A stretch of 42,917 nt of DNA, from the NCBI GenBank assembly GCA_022865355.1, contig JALHST010000017.1, forward strand, positions 1 to 42,917, in the 5' to 3' direction. Position 1 is the stretch's first letter. Each line of letters begins with the position of its first letter. Positions 17,657 through 27,046 of this stretch are shown here, piece by piece. The stretch is from Maribacter sp. (GTDB lineage: Bacteria; Bacteroidota; Bacteroidia; Flavobacteriales; Flavobacteriaceae). The position numbers were made by a program, and so were the translations under genes. A model generated the notes under the pieces. That model was given only the letters and a program-made list of their open reading frames with translations. It ran no database searches and had not been told where the DNA came from.

Positions 17657-20600
17657 ATGAAAAACTACTATGTCTGCATAAGCATTTGTTTGCTTGCGAT
17701 ATTTATTTTGCCCACTTCAATTACGGCACAAAAACGAAAAAAAACTCCAACCTCTATTGCACAAGTACCCCAAGAGCTCTATTCAAGTTTGGAATACCGT
17801 TTGATCGGTCCGTTTCGGGGCGGACGTTCCGCAGCGGTAACCGGCGTCCCTGGGGAACCGAACCTTTTTTATTTTGGGGCAACGGGAGGCGGTGTTTGGA
17901 AAACCACCGATGGTGGCCGCGCTTGGGAAAATATTTCAGATGGGTATTTTGGGGGAAGTATCGGAGCTGTCGAGGTAGCCCAAAGTGACCCGAACGTCAT
18001 ATATGTTGGGGGTGGGGAAACTACCATTCGTGGAAACGTTTCTTCGGGATATGGGATCTGGAAAACAGAAGATGCCGGGAAAACATGGACCTACGCCGGG
18101 CTTCCGGAAAGCCGTCATGTGCCGCGTATCCGCATCCATCCAAAAGATTACAACACGGTGTATGCCGCCGTTTTGGGCAATATTTACAAACCTTCGGCCG
18201 ATCGGGGCGTCTATAAAAGTACCGATGGCGGTAAAAGCTGGAAAAAAACACTCTTCGTGAACGACCAGGCTGGGGCTGTAGATCTGATCTTGGACCCGAA
18301 TAACCCGCGTATTTTGTACGCCTCCACATGGCGTGCGAAAAGAACGCCCTATAGCTTGAGCAGTGGCGGGGAAGGTTCGGCCCTTTGGAAAAGCACCGAT
18401 AGTGGGGATACCTGGTCCGAGATTTCCAAGAACGAAGGATTCCCCAAGGATACCTTAGGTATTATTGGGGTTGCCGTGTCTCCCAAAAATTCAGAACGCG
18501 TATGGGCCATGGTAGAGCATAAAGAAAAAGGCGGACTATACCGTAGCGATGATGGTGGAAAAAAATGGACACGTGTTAACGAGGATCGCAAACTTCGCCA
18601 GCGCGCGTGGTATTATACTCGGGTGTACGCCGATACCGAAGATCAAGACATCGTGTACGTAGTCAATGTCGATTATCATAAGTCGACCGATGGGGGCAAG
18701 ACCTTTAGTGATTTCGGTGCCCCCCACGGGGATCATCATGATCTTTGGATCGCACCTGAAAATTCGAAGCGTATGATTATTGGAGACGACGGGGGTGCCC
18801 AGATTTCCTATGATGGCGGTCTGACATGGAGTACCTACCATAACCAGCCTACCGCCCAATTTTATCGTTTGACTACCGATAATTCTTTTCCGTACCGTAT
18901 TTATGCGGCCCAGCAAGATAACAGCACCATCCGTATTCGACATAGAAGTGATGGCAATGCCATCACCGAGGCCGATTGGGAGGACACGGCCGGGAGTGAA
19001 TCGGCATGGATCGCGGTAGACCCTAACAATGACGATATTGTATATGGTGGAAGTTACGGGGGGTTTTTGACCCGGGTAAATCATAAGGACAAAACGGTTC
19101 GCGCTATCAATGTTTGGCCCGATAATCCGATGGGCTATGGGGCAGAGGGAATGAAATATCGTTTTCAGTGGAATTTCCCCATTCTATTTAGCCGACACGA
19201 TCCTAAAAAACTGTACACTTTCTCGAATCATGTGCACCTTTCTACCAATGAAGGTCAAAGTTGGAAACTATTAAGTGGCGACCTTACTCGAAATGACCCG
19301 ACAAAGCTGGTATCAAGTGGCGGGCCCATAACCCAGGACAATACAGGGGTTGAATACTATTCTACCATTTTCGCCGCCAATGAGAGTTCGTTAAAAGAAG
19401 GCCTTTTATGGGTCGGAAGCGATGATGGTCTTGTTCATGTTTCAAAGGATGAAGGCCAAAACTGGGAAAATGTAACCCCGTCGATCATGCCCGAGTGGAG
19501 TATGGTCAACAGCATTGAACCCTCCGCATTTGATGAAGGCACATGCTATGTTGCTGCCACAAGATACAAGTTGGGCGACTTTGCCCCGTATCTTTATAAA
19601 ACCACTGATTATGGGAAGACCTGGAATAAAATAACGAACGGTATACCGGCCGAACATTTTACCAGAGTGGTTCGTGAAGACCCAAATAGAAAGGGTTTGT
19701 TATATGCAGGTACCGAAACCGGCATGTACATTTCGTTTGACGATGGAGCCCACTGGGAGGCATTTCAAATGAATCTTCCGATCGTTCCCATTACCGATTT
19801 GGCAATCAAGGACAATAGTTTGATCGTGGCTACACAAGGCAGGAGTTTGTACATTATCGATGATCTTACCGTCTTGCACCAACTAGACAATTTGGATAAA
19901 AATTCGGAAATAATCCTCTACAAACCCAAAAATGCCTATCGAACCAAAGGGGGGGTGCGCAAGGTACCTTCCAAGACAGAAGGTCAAAACCATCCGAACG
20001 GAGTCGTAACGTATTTTTATTTGAAGAACCTTGCCGAAAAGGATAGTGTAAGCCTAACCTTTTCGAATATGAAAGGCGATACCTTGGCCAGCTTCAAAAA
20101 TTCCGCTAAGGACAAAACCAAAAAATTGGAAGTTAAAAAAGGGGGCAATACACATGTCTGGGATACCAAGGGCGAGGATGTCGAAAAATTTGAGGGTATG
20201 ATCTTTTGGTGGGGTAGTCTTGAAGGAGCGAAAGCCGTCCCCGGCGACTATAAAGTGCATCTGAACGTGAATGGCAAGACTACCTCCCGAACCTTTACGA
20301 TTATGCCAGATCCTCGCTCCGAAGCTACCATTGAAGATATGCAAAAACAGCATGACTTTATATCAGCAGTGAACGCAACCGTAGACAAGGCACATAAATC
20401 GATCAAAAAAATCAGAAAAATAAACAGTCAATTAGATGCCTTTGTTAAACAGTACAAAGACAATGAGCAGACAAAGGATTTGGTGGATAAAGCCAAAAAG
20501 ATGAAGGAAAAATTCGGCGAAGTCGAAAAGGCATTGTACCAGACCCAGAACCGTAGTGGTCAGGATCCCTTGAATTTCCCGATTCGTCTCACCAACAAAT

Positions 20601-20791
20601 TGGCCCACTTGAATAGCTTGGTCGCCTTGGACGATTTCCCGCCCACGGATCAGGATATACAGGTAAAAAACGAGCTCACTGCGCAAATTGATGAACAACT
20701 GAAAACGTTCGATGAATTAATAAGCAGGGAAATAGCCCTATTCAATGAGGAGTTCAATACCCTTAAATTAAAGTATTTGTTTGTGGAATAA
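17657..20791 (+). CDS. Exported sortilin/VPS10-like BNR-repeat propeller protein (first paralog)
   Basis: The start at 17657 (MKNYYVCISICLLAIFILPTSITAQ) gives a signal peptide and 1044 residues; the frame is open 138 bp further upstream but that part has no signal-like quality. About ten Asp-box/BNR motifs are spread over residues ~60-730, for example TTDGGRAW, TEDAGKTW, STDGGKSW, SDDGGKKW, SYDGGLTW, TTDYGKTW and SFDDGAHW. This predicts two beta-propeller units as in sortilin/VPS10 and xyloglucanase-like proteins. The last ~200 residues are helical and charged. Bacteroidota members are called glycosyl hydrolase or sortilin proteins, but no catalytic residues can be assigned. A close paralog follows 83 bp downstream. 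Confidence 0.88.
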   Translation: MKNYYVCISICLLAIFILPTSITAQKRKKTPTSIAQVPQELYSSLEYRLIGPFRGGRSAAVTGVPGEPNLFYFGATGGGVWKTTDGGRAWENISDGYFGGSIGAVEVAQSDPNVIYVGGGETTIRGNVSSGYGIWKTEDAGKTWTYAGLPESRHVPRIRIHPKDYNTVYAAVLGNIYKPSADRGVYKSTDGGKSWKKTLFVNDQAGAVDLILDPNNPRILYASTWRAKRTPYSLSSGGEGSALWKSTDSGDTWSEISKNEGFPKDTLGIIGVAVSPKNSERVWAMVEHKEKGGLYRSDDGGKKWTRVNEDRKLRQRAWYYTRVYADTEDQDIVYVVNVDYHKSTDGGKTFSDFGAPHGDHHDLWIAPENSKRMIIGDDGGAQISYDGGLTWSTYHNQPTAQFYRLTTDNSFPYRIYAAQQDNSTIRIRHRSDGNAITEADWEDTAGSESAWIAVDPNNDDIVYGGSYGGFLTRVNHKDKTVRAINVWPDNPMGYGAEGMKYRFQWNFPILFSRHDPKKLYTFSNHVHLSTNEGQSWKLLSGDLTRNDPTKLVSSGGPITQDNTGVEYYSTIFAANESSLKEGLLWVGSDDGLVHVSKDEGQNWENVTPSIMPEWSMVNSIEPSAFDEGTCYVAATRYKLGDFAPYLYKTTDYGKTWNKITNGIPAEHFTRVVREDPNRKGLLYAGTETGMYISFDDGAHWEAFQMNLPIVPITDLAIKDNSLIVATQGRSLYIIDDLTVLHQLDNLDKNSEIILYKPKNAYRTKGGVRKVPSKTEGQNHPNGVVTYFYLKNLAEKDSVSLTFSNMKGDTLASFKNSAKDKTKKLEVKKGGNTHVWDTKGEDVEKFEGMIFWWGSLEGAKAVPGDYKVHLNVNGKTTSRTFTIMPDPRSEATIEDMQKQHDFISAVNATVDKAHKSIKKIRKINSQLDAFVKQYKDNEQTKDLVDKAKKMKEKFGEVEKALYQTQNRSGQDPLNFPIRLTNKLAHLNSLVALDDFPPTDQDIQVKNELTAQIDEQLKTFDELISREIALFNEEFNTLKLKYLFVE

Positions 20792-20792
20792 G

Positions 20793-20809
20793 GCCTTTGT
20801 TTTAAAGGC
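20793..20809 (+). other. Short stem-loop after the first propeller gene
   Basis: GCCTTT-GTTTT-AAAGGC is a 6-bp perfect stem with a 5-nt loop immediately after the stop codon of the first sortilin-like gene. No U-run follows, so it is at best a weak terminator or an mRNA 3'-end stabiliser that could tune expression of the second copy relative to the first. Confidence 0.3.
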
Positions 20810-20874
20810 GATACTTCCGGAGGTTCGGGATCTTAGTGATAAACACCATATGTTGCAATTAACTTGATATACAG

Positions 20875-23800
20875 ATGAAAAAACTCATACTATTACTTTT
20901 GATTATGGTAACCGGGGCCACTTACGCCCAAAAGGCAGAAGAATATTTTAAGCCTCTTAAATTTCGAAATATCGGTCCCTTTCGCGGGGGACGTTCCGTT
21001 GCGGCTACCGGTGTTGTGGGTGATCCCATGACCTATTATATGGGCAGTACCGGAGGCGGATTATGGAAAACTACCGACGGGGGGCAGCGGTGGGACAATA
21101 TTTCCGATGGTTTTTTCGAAATGGGCTCCGTGGGTGCCGTGACCGTGTCGGAATCGGATCCTAATATCATCTATTGTGGTATGGGCGAACATGCTCCACG
21201 AGGTGTTATGGCGTCTTACGGGGATGGTGTATATAAATCAAGCGACTCTGGCAGGACTTGGAAAAAGCTGGGATTGACGGCCACCCAGCATATTTCCAGA
21301 ATCATTGTCCATCCCAAAAACCCCGACATTGTCTATGTGGCAGGGCAGGGGGCACTTTATGGTCCAACCAAGGAAAGGGGCATCTACAAATCGATAGATG
21401 GGGGAACCACCTGGAAAAATGTACTTTTCGTGAATGATTATACCGGCTGTGCCGAACTTGCCATCGATGCCAATGCCCCCGATATTTTATATGCCGCCAT
21501 GTGGGAACACCATAGGGAGCCAAATAAGATGTTTAGCGGTGGCCCAGGTAGTGGACTCTACAAATCGGTTGATGCAGGTGAAAGCTGGTTTCCCATAAAC
21601 AAAGGTTTGCCAAAGGAAAAGGGCAAGATGGCAATTTCAGTGAGTGCAGCCAATTCGAACAAGGTCTTCGCTTTGGTCGAAAGTGATTCTGAAGCTGATA
21701 AAGGGGGCCTTTTTGTCTCCACCGATGCCGGAAAAAAATGGACAATGGTCAGTGGGGACAACCGCTTGGTGCAACGTGCCTGGTATTACATCAAGGTTTT
21801 TGCCGACCCCAATAACGAGAATGTCATCTATGTAATGAGCGCCCCTTTTCTGCGATCAATCGATGGCGGTAAGACCTGGGAAAGTCTATCGGCCGCCCAT
21901 GGGGATTATCATAATCTCTGGATCAATCCCGATAATTCAAATAACATGGTCCTGGCCGATGATGGAGGCGCCTCGATTAGCTTTGATTTCGGAAAAAATT
22001 GGTCGAGTCAAAACAGTATGCCTACGGCACAGTTTTATCGCATTAGCACCGATAGTTTGTTCCCGTATAATATCTATGGCGGACAACAGGATAATGCTTC
22101 GGTGAAGATTGCCAGTCTTTCCTTGGGAAGTAGCGGTATAACCGATAAGGACTGGAGTGATTCCGCCGGGGGCGAAAGCGCTTTTCTGGCCTTTGATCCC
22201 AATAATCCCCGATATGTGCTGGGCGGAAGTTATTTAGGCACTATTGAAGTATTGGATACCCACACAAAAAGTTCGACACAGATTATGATTGCGCCCATAC
22301 AATACTTAGGAAGGGCTGCCCGCGACATGAAATACCTATATAATTGGAATGCCCCGATCATTCGGTCACAACATGAACCCAATACCTTTTACCATTGTGC
22401 ACAGTACGTTCTTCGCACTAAGGACATGGGGCTAACTTGGGAAGAAATATCCCCTGATTTAACACGCGATATCGACGAAAAACAAGGTAAAGGGGGTGGA
22501 CCGTTCACCAATGAAGCCGTAGGTGCCGAAAACTATGGGACCATTGCCTATATGATCGAATCCCCGCATGAAAAAGGGATTTTTTATACGGGAAGTGATG
22601 ATGGCTATGTGTATATAACCAAAGACAATGGGACTACCTGGCAAAACATCACCCCAAAAAATTTGGGTGAAACCTTGGTCAATGCCATCGAGGTATCTCC
22701 CCATGATCCCGCGACCGTTTACATAGCGACCACCAAATATAAATTCAATGATCATACCCCGGCGATTTACAAGTCTTCCGATTACGGCAAATCGTGGGAA
22801 AATATTAGTACCGGTATTCCGAATGGTGCTTATACAAGAGTCGTTCGAGAAGATGAGGCACGAAAAGACCTGCTCTATGCCGGAACAGAAAAGGGACTCT
22901 ATCTTTCATGGAACGCAGGGAAATCCTGGGAATCGTTTCAATTAAATCTCCCCACGGCCCCCATCACCGATTTGAAAATACACGAAGGTAATCTGATAGT
23001 GGCCACTTCCGGCAGGTCGTTCTGGATCTTGGACGATCTTTCAGCCTTGAACCAGTATGATCCGGCAAAAAAGGAATTCAAAATCTATACTCCCGATACG
23101 GCTTTGAACGGTTCATGGAGGAGTTCCTTGAGCGGTAATTCTGAGGAATTTAAAGGTACCGACCCCTTTGAAGGCATCAACCCTGCCAATGGCATGGTTA
23201 TTTATTATGAATTGGAAAAAGCAAAAGATTCTACCGCAGAACTTTCCTTAGCGATTCTCGACGAGCAAGGGAAGGTGATACGATCCTTAAGTTCGGAACC
23301 GGATAAAAAGTACAAAAAACATACCGGGGGTGGGCCACCTCCAGCGCCTTTGCTGTCTAAGAACAAAGGATTGAATCGTTTTGTTTGGGATTTGAACCAC
23401 GCCATTTTACCAGGCATTCCCGAAGTATATATGGAGGCAGGTTTTAGGGGGCATAAGGCTTCCCCAGGCAACTATACGCTTCGGCTGACCTCTGAAGGAA
23501 AATCGGTAGAGGCCAAAGGGATGATTAAAGAGACTCCGGGATTCGAAACAAAACCGGGACAGTATCAGGAATATGATACATTTATGACGGCAATGGAAAT
23601 GAAGGTGACCAACATGATCAATACGGTGAATACGCTTCATGATGCGCGGATGCAATTAGACAACGTATTACAGGATATATCAGACTCAAGTTTGAAGGCA
23701 GAAGGCCAAAAACTATCCAAGACTTTGGATACTTGGGATGAGGATATGGTTCAGCGCAAATCGCAGGCGTATGATGATGTAGAGAACTTTCCCAACAAAT

Positions 23801-24000
23801 TCATCGCCGAATACCTTTTCTTGATCAACGCGACCAATAGTACGATCCCTAGGGTCAACCAAGGAAGTAAAGACCGTAAGGCCGAGTTGGATTCGCAATG
23901 GGAAACACTAGAAAACCAGGCCCGATCCCTGATCCAATCATCGATACCCGAGTATAATAAAAAACTTTGGGAAGCTGGTATCGGGGCGATTCAGCTATAA
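20875..24000 (+). CDS. Exported sortilin/VPS10-like BNR-repeat propeller protein (second paralog)
   Basis: This 1041-residue protein begins with a signal peptide ([19 protein letters not shown]) and shares architecture with the gene before it: [14 protein letters not shown] near residue 37, [14 protein letters not shown], repeated Asp-boxes ([56 protein letters not shown]) and the central block [15 protein letters not shown]...[12 protein letters not shown] proline-rich loop (GGGPPPAPL) separates the propellers from the C-terminal helical part. The two genes clearly arose by tandem duplication but have diverged widely outside the shared blocks. Probably surface-exposed or periplasmic; the ligand is unknown. 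hemJ follows 67 bp downstream. Confidence 0.88.
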   Translation: MKKLILLLLIMVTGATYAQKAEEYFKPLKFRNIGPFRGGRSVAATGVVGDPMTYYMGSTGGGLWKTTDGGQRWDNISDGFFEMGSVGAVTVSESDPNIIYCGMGEHAPRGVMASYGDGVYKSSDSGRTWKKLGLTATQHISRIIVHPKNPDIVYVAGQGALYGPTKERGIYKSIDGGTTWKNVLFVNDYTGCAELAIDANAPDILYAAMWEHHREPNKMFSGGPGSGLYKSVDAGESWFPINKGLPKEKGKMAISVSAANSNKVFALVESDSEADKGGLFVSTDAGKKWTMVSGDNRLVQRAWYYIKVFADPNNENVIYVMSAPFLRSIDGGKTWESLSAAHGDYHNLWINPDNSNNMVLADDGGASISFDFGKNWSSQNSMPTAQFYRISTDSLFPYNIYGGQQDNASVKIASLSLGSSGITDKDWSDSAGGESAFLAFDPNNPRYVLGGSYLGTIEVLDTHTKSSTQIMIAPIQYLGRAARDMKYLYNWNAPIIRSQHEPNTFYHCAQYVLRTKDMGLTWEEISPDLTRDIDEKQGKGGGPFTNEAVGAENYGTIAYMIESPHEKGIFYTGSDDGYVYITKDNGTTWQNITPKNLGETLVNAIEVSPHDPATVYIATTKYKFNDHTPAIYKSSDYGKSWENISTGIPNGAYTRVVREDEARKDLLYAGTEKGLYLSWNAGKSWESFQLNLPTAPITDLKIHEGNLIVATSGRSFWILDDLSALNQYDPAKKEFKIYTPDTALNGSWRSSLSGNSEEFKGTDPFEGINPANGMVIYYELEKAKDSTAELSLAILDEQGKVIRSLSSEPDKKYKKHTGGGPPPAPLLSKNKGLNRFVWDLNHAILPGIPEVYMEAGFRGHKASPGNYTLRLTSEGKSVEAKGMIKETPGFETKPGQYQEYDTFMTAMEMKVTNMINTVNTLHDARMQLDNVLQDISDSSLKAEGQKLSKTLDTWDEDMVQRKSQAYDDVENFPNKFIAEYLFLINATNSTIPRVNQGSKDRKAELDSQWETLENQARSLIQSSIPEYNKKLWEAGIGAIQL

Positions 24001-24008
24001 GAAAATTA

Positions 24009-24044
24009 AGGTTCAAATTTTCGGGAATCCTTAGCTTTGAACCT
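24009..24044. promoter_or_regulatory. 9-bp inverted repeat overlapping a candidate -7 element before hemJ
   Basis: AGGTTCAAA (24009-24017) and TTTGAACCT (24036-24044) are perfect inverted arms separated by 18 nt. The right arm overlaps TAGCTTTG (24032-24039), which fits the Bacteroidota -7 consensus TAnnTTTG and would give a transcript starting about 20 nt before hemJ. The dyad could be a terminator for the propeller gene, but no U-run follows. It could equally be an operator covering the hemJ promoter. Both readings are inference. Confidence 0.35.
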
Positions 24045-24067
24045 AAACCTTTAAACTTGCAAGATCA

Positions 24068-24619
24068 ATGACCGAGTATTATAACTATATCAAAGCCCTG
24101 CATCTCATTTTCGTGATTACCTGGTTTGCGGGGTTGTTCTATGTCCCGCGATTGTTTATCTATCACATAGAGGCTTCAGAAAAAGCTTCGCCTGAAAAGG
24201 AAATTCTTAGCCGACAATTGAAAACAATGACCAAGCGATTGTGGAATATCATTACTTGGCCGTCGGCCATTTTGGCCACCCTCTTCGGAATTTGGTTACT
24301 TGTGTTAATGCCCGTTTGGTTAGAGCAGCCTTGGATGCATATCAAACTGACTTTTGTGCTCTTGTTAATCGCTTATCATCTGAAGAACCACCAAATAGTT
24401 AAGGAATTACAACGCGATGAAATAAGATACTCATCCAAGTTCATGCGCGTGTGGAACGAAGGAGCCACCATTATTCTTTTTGCAGTCGTATTTTTGGTAA
24501 CCCTGAAGGGGTCCTTTAACTGGATTTTTGGCGTGGTGGGATTTTTTGCCCTGGGAATCCTGCTACTTTTAGGTATTCGCCTCTATAAAGTAATTCGCGA
24601 GAAGAACCAGGACCGATAG
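24068..24619 (+). CDS. hemJ: HemJ-type protoporphyrinogen IX oxidase (CopD/UPF0093-like)
   Basis: A 183-residue integral membrane protein with about four hydrophobic helices. By family it oxidises protoporphyrinogen IX to protoporphyrin IX, the step between HemF and HemH. The first helix carries the family pattern KALHLIFVITWFAGLFYVPRLFIYH (9-33, with H12, R28 and H33), and WMHIKL (89-94) holds the second conserved His/Lys pair H91/K93. Members usually have 140-190 residues. Finding it in a window that carries hemA, B, C-D, E, F and H strengthens the call over a generic membrane protein. No hemG or hemY is present. Confidence 0.88.
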   Translation: MTEYYNYIKALHLIFVITWFAGLFYVPRLFIYHIEASEKASPEKEILSRQLKTMTKRLWNIITWPSAILATLFGIWLLVLMPVWLEQPWMHIKLTFVLLLIAYHLKNHQIVKELQRDEIRYSSKFMRVWNEGATIILFAVVFLVTLKGSFNWIFGVVGFFALGILLLLGIRLYKVIREKNQDR

Positions 24620-24743
24620 GTTGGTCAAAAACATATCGGCGATTAAGGAAGGCGCTATGGCCAAAATTAGGGCTGGCTACCCCTGCCTCCTGTCAGTTAA
24701 CTTGGTCTGATTATTGCTATCTTTAACCATAAATTAGTGATAC

Positions 24744-26210
24744 TTGTTCGACAGACTTTCTTTACGATCACGCATTTTCCTAAATATGAGCCTCTTGGTG
24801 CTCATCGCAACGGTACTCACCACCGGAATGGCGATTTATCAATATAGTGAGCAGTTAAAAGATTATCATGGGGATCGATTGGAGCGCAAGGAAGCTCAAA
24901 TCAAACAAAGCATCGATTATGTTCTTCGCGAAACTACCTATCCCGCCACGACCGAAAATCTCGGGTATATCTTTAAAGATGAGATATATGAAATTGCCGA
25001 TGTGCAAAACCAATATTTCAATATTTATGATCTGGACGGTGAATTAATCAAAAGTTCGCGCCCTAAATTTGAGAACGATTCGTTGAGTAGCTGTCTATCC
25101 GCAGAAATTTTAAACGAATTAGAAAGTAGTCCAAATAAGCGATTTGTCGAGGAGAAGTCGCTGGCCGGAGATTCGTATCAGGCCTCGTATGTCTATATAA
25201 CGGATTTAAAGTTTAAACCAATCGGTATATTAAACCTTCCGTATTTTGAGGATAATTCGTTCAATGATATGGAATTAAAGGAATTTCTCATGCGCCTTGG
25301 GGGGGTATTCCTAATAATGCTGCTGATTGCGATTGCTTTGGCCTATTTCATCTCCAAGTATATTACTCGTTCCTTACAGACCGTTACCGACATGTTAGCC
25401 AAAACTGATTTTACCAAACGCAACGAAAAACTGCATATTGAAAATCCCACGGCCGAAATCGAAAAACTGGTAACCACTTATAATGCCATGATTGACGAAT
25501 TGGGAGAAAGTGCCGTTAAATTGGCACGCAGTGAAAGGGAACAGGCATGGCGTGAAATGGCCAAGCAGGTAGCGCATGAAATCAAGAATCCGTTGACCCC
25601 TATGCGTTTGAGCGTACAAAGTTTTGAGTTGAAGTTCGACCCAAAAGACCCTGATATTGTTAAAAAAGTAGCGGAATATTCCAAAACCTTGATCCAGCAG
25701 ATAGACACCATGAGCAGTATCGCTTCTGCCTTCTCGAATTTTGCCGAGATGCCTGCACAACAGAATGAGACATTGAATGTGGTCAAAATAGTGAAATTGG
25801 CATTAGATATTTTTAATGAGGACTATATTCATTTTATTTCGGAAGAAGAAGAAATAATCGCCAAGTTAGATCGTACCCAGTTGATCCGTGTAATTACCAA
25901 TCTGGTCAAAAATGCCATTCAAGCCGTACCTGAAGTGGAATCTCCCCAAATTTTGGTCTCCGTCACTACGGAAGGTAGGTTTGTAAAGATTTCGGTGGCA
26001 GACAATGGGGTAGGTATTTCAGAAGGTTTTAGGGAAAAAATATTTGAGCCGAAGTTTACGACGAAGTCTAGTGGAATGGGATTGGGATTGGGCATGGTCA
26101 AAAATATCGTGGAGACCTATCATGGCGGCATTACTTTTACTTCCCATCCAGGGAAAGGAACCGTCTTTACGGTCAAATTTCCAAAAATTGATTTCGGAAA
26201 AACATCATAA
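24744..26210 (+). CDS. NtrY-like membrane sensor histidine kinase
   Basis: A 488-residue kinase starting at TTG (24744); the N-terminal FDRLSLRSRIF looks like the authentic cytoplasmic lead, while the next ATG (24786) would cut into the first membrane helix. Order: TM1 (~15-33), periplasmic sensor (~34-182), TM2 (~183-204), HAMP (~205-258), HisKA with QVAHEIKNPLTPMRLS (H278), and an ATPase with NLVKNAIQAV, DNGVGI and GMGLGLGMVKNIV. The NPLTPM form of the H-box is typical of NtrY-type kinases. No response regulator is adjacent, so it is an orphan. It lies between hemJ and enoyl-CoA hydratase; its signal is unknown. Confidence 0.93.
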   Translation: MFDRLSLRSRIFLNMSLLVLIATVLTTGMAIYQYSEQLKDYHGDRLERKEAQIKQSIDYVLRETTYPATTENLGYIFKDEIYEIADVQNQYFNIYDLDGELIKSSRPKFENDSLSSCLSAEILNELESSPNKRFVEEKSLAGDSYQASYVYITDLKFKPIGILNLPYFEDNSFNDMELKEFLMRLGGVFLIMLLIAIALAYFISKYITRSLQTVTDMLAKTDFTKRNEKLHIENPTAEIEKLVTTYNAMIDELGESAVKLARSEREQAWREMAKQVAHEIKNPLTPMRLSVQSFELKFDPKDPDIVKKVAEYSKTLIQQIDTMSSIASAFSNFAEMPAQQNETLNVVKIVKLALDIFNEDYIHFISEEEEIIAKLDRTQLIRVITNLVKNAIQAVPEVESPQILVSVTTEGRFVKISVADNGVGISEGFREKIFEPKFTTKSSGMGLGLGMVKNIVETYHGGITFTSHPGKGTVFTVKFPKIDFGKTS

Positions 26211-26242
26211 ATCACTTTGTATTTTAATAAAAGTCAGACATC

Positions 26243-27025
26243 ATGAGCTTTCAAAACATCCTGCTTGAAAAAAAAGAAAATTTTGCACTTATTACGATCA
26301 ACCGTCCAGAGAAATTGAATGCGCTGAATAAGGATACCATTCAAGAACTGCATGATGCGTTTAAGAAGCTTGACAGGAATAGTGCAATCAAGGCTATAAT
26401 ACTTACGGGAAGTGGAGAAAAAGCATTTGTGGCGGGTGCCGACATTGCCGAATTTGCGCATTTCTCGGTAAAAGAAGGGTCAAAGCTGGCCAGAAAAGGA
26501 CAGAAGCAATTATTTGATTTTATTGAAAACTTGAAGACACCTGTAATTGCGGCCATTAACGGTTTTGCTTTAGGAGGTGGTTTAGAACTTGCTATGGCGT
26601 GTCATTTTCGAATAGCCGGCAACAATGCGAAAATGGGTTTGCCAGAGGTGTCACTTGGGGTGATTCCGGGGTATGGCGGTACCCAACGACTACCCCAACT
26701 GGTCGGCAAGGGAAGGGCGATGGAACTTATTATGACTGCCCAAATGATCAATGCGGAACAAGCGCTAGCCTTTGGTCTTGTCAACTATGTAGTGCCATTG
26801 GAAGAACTATTGCCCCAATGTGAAAAAATTGTCTCGAAGATCATCAATAATTCCCCGGTGGCGATAGGGCATGCAATAAAAGCAATAAATGCGGGTTTTA
26901 AAAGTAACGAAAAAGGATATGCCGCCGAAATTGAAGCATTCGGGACATGCTTCGGGACGGCTGATTTTAAGGAGGGTACGACGGCCTTTTTAGAAAAGCG
27001 CGCAGCGGTATTCCCCGGCAAATAG
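26243..27025 (+). CDS. Enoyl-CoA hydratase/isomerase family protein
   Basis: Crotonase-fold enzyme of 260 residues, the standard length. The oxyanion-hole motif is AFVAGADIAEF (61-71), and GFALGGGLELAMACHFRIA (108-125) with PEVSLGVIPGYGGTQRL (134-150) follows. Both catalytic glutamates of true hydratases are present (E115 and E135), so it most likely hydrates 2-trans-enoyl-CoA in beta-oxidation or a related route such as crotonyl-CoA metabolism. It starts 32 bp after the kinase gene, so the two may be co-transcribed, and an exported protein follows after 21 bp. Confidence 0.94.
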   Translation: MSFQNILLEKKENFALITINRPEKLNALNKDTIQELHDAFKKLDRNSAIKAIILTGSGEKAFVAGADIAEFAHFSVKEGSKLARKGQKQLFDFIENLKTPVIAAINGFALGGGLELAMACHFRIAGNNAKMGLPEVSLGVIPGYGGTQRLPQLVGKGRAMELIMTAQMINAEQALAFGLVNYVVPLEELLPQCEKIVSKIINNSPVAIGHAIKAINAGFKSNEKGYAAEIEAFGTCFGTADFKEGTTAFLEKRAAVFPGK

Positions 27026-27046
27026 CATATCATAAATAACCAACTG

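Noticed and set aside
18536-19084. 182-codon open frame antisense to the first propeller gene
   Set aside because: It is the mirror frame of a well-supported gene with repeated Asp-box codons; the encoded sequence has no domain features and repeats arise from the sense repeats.
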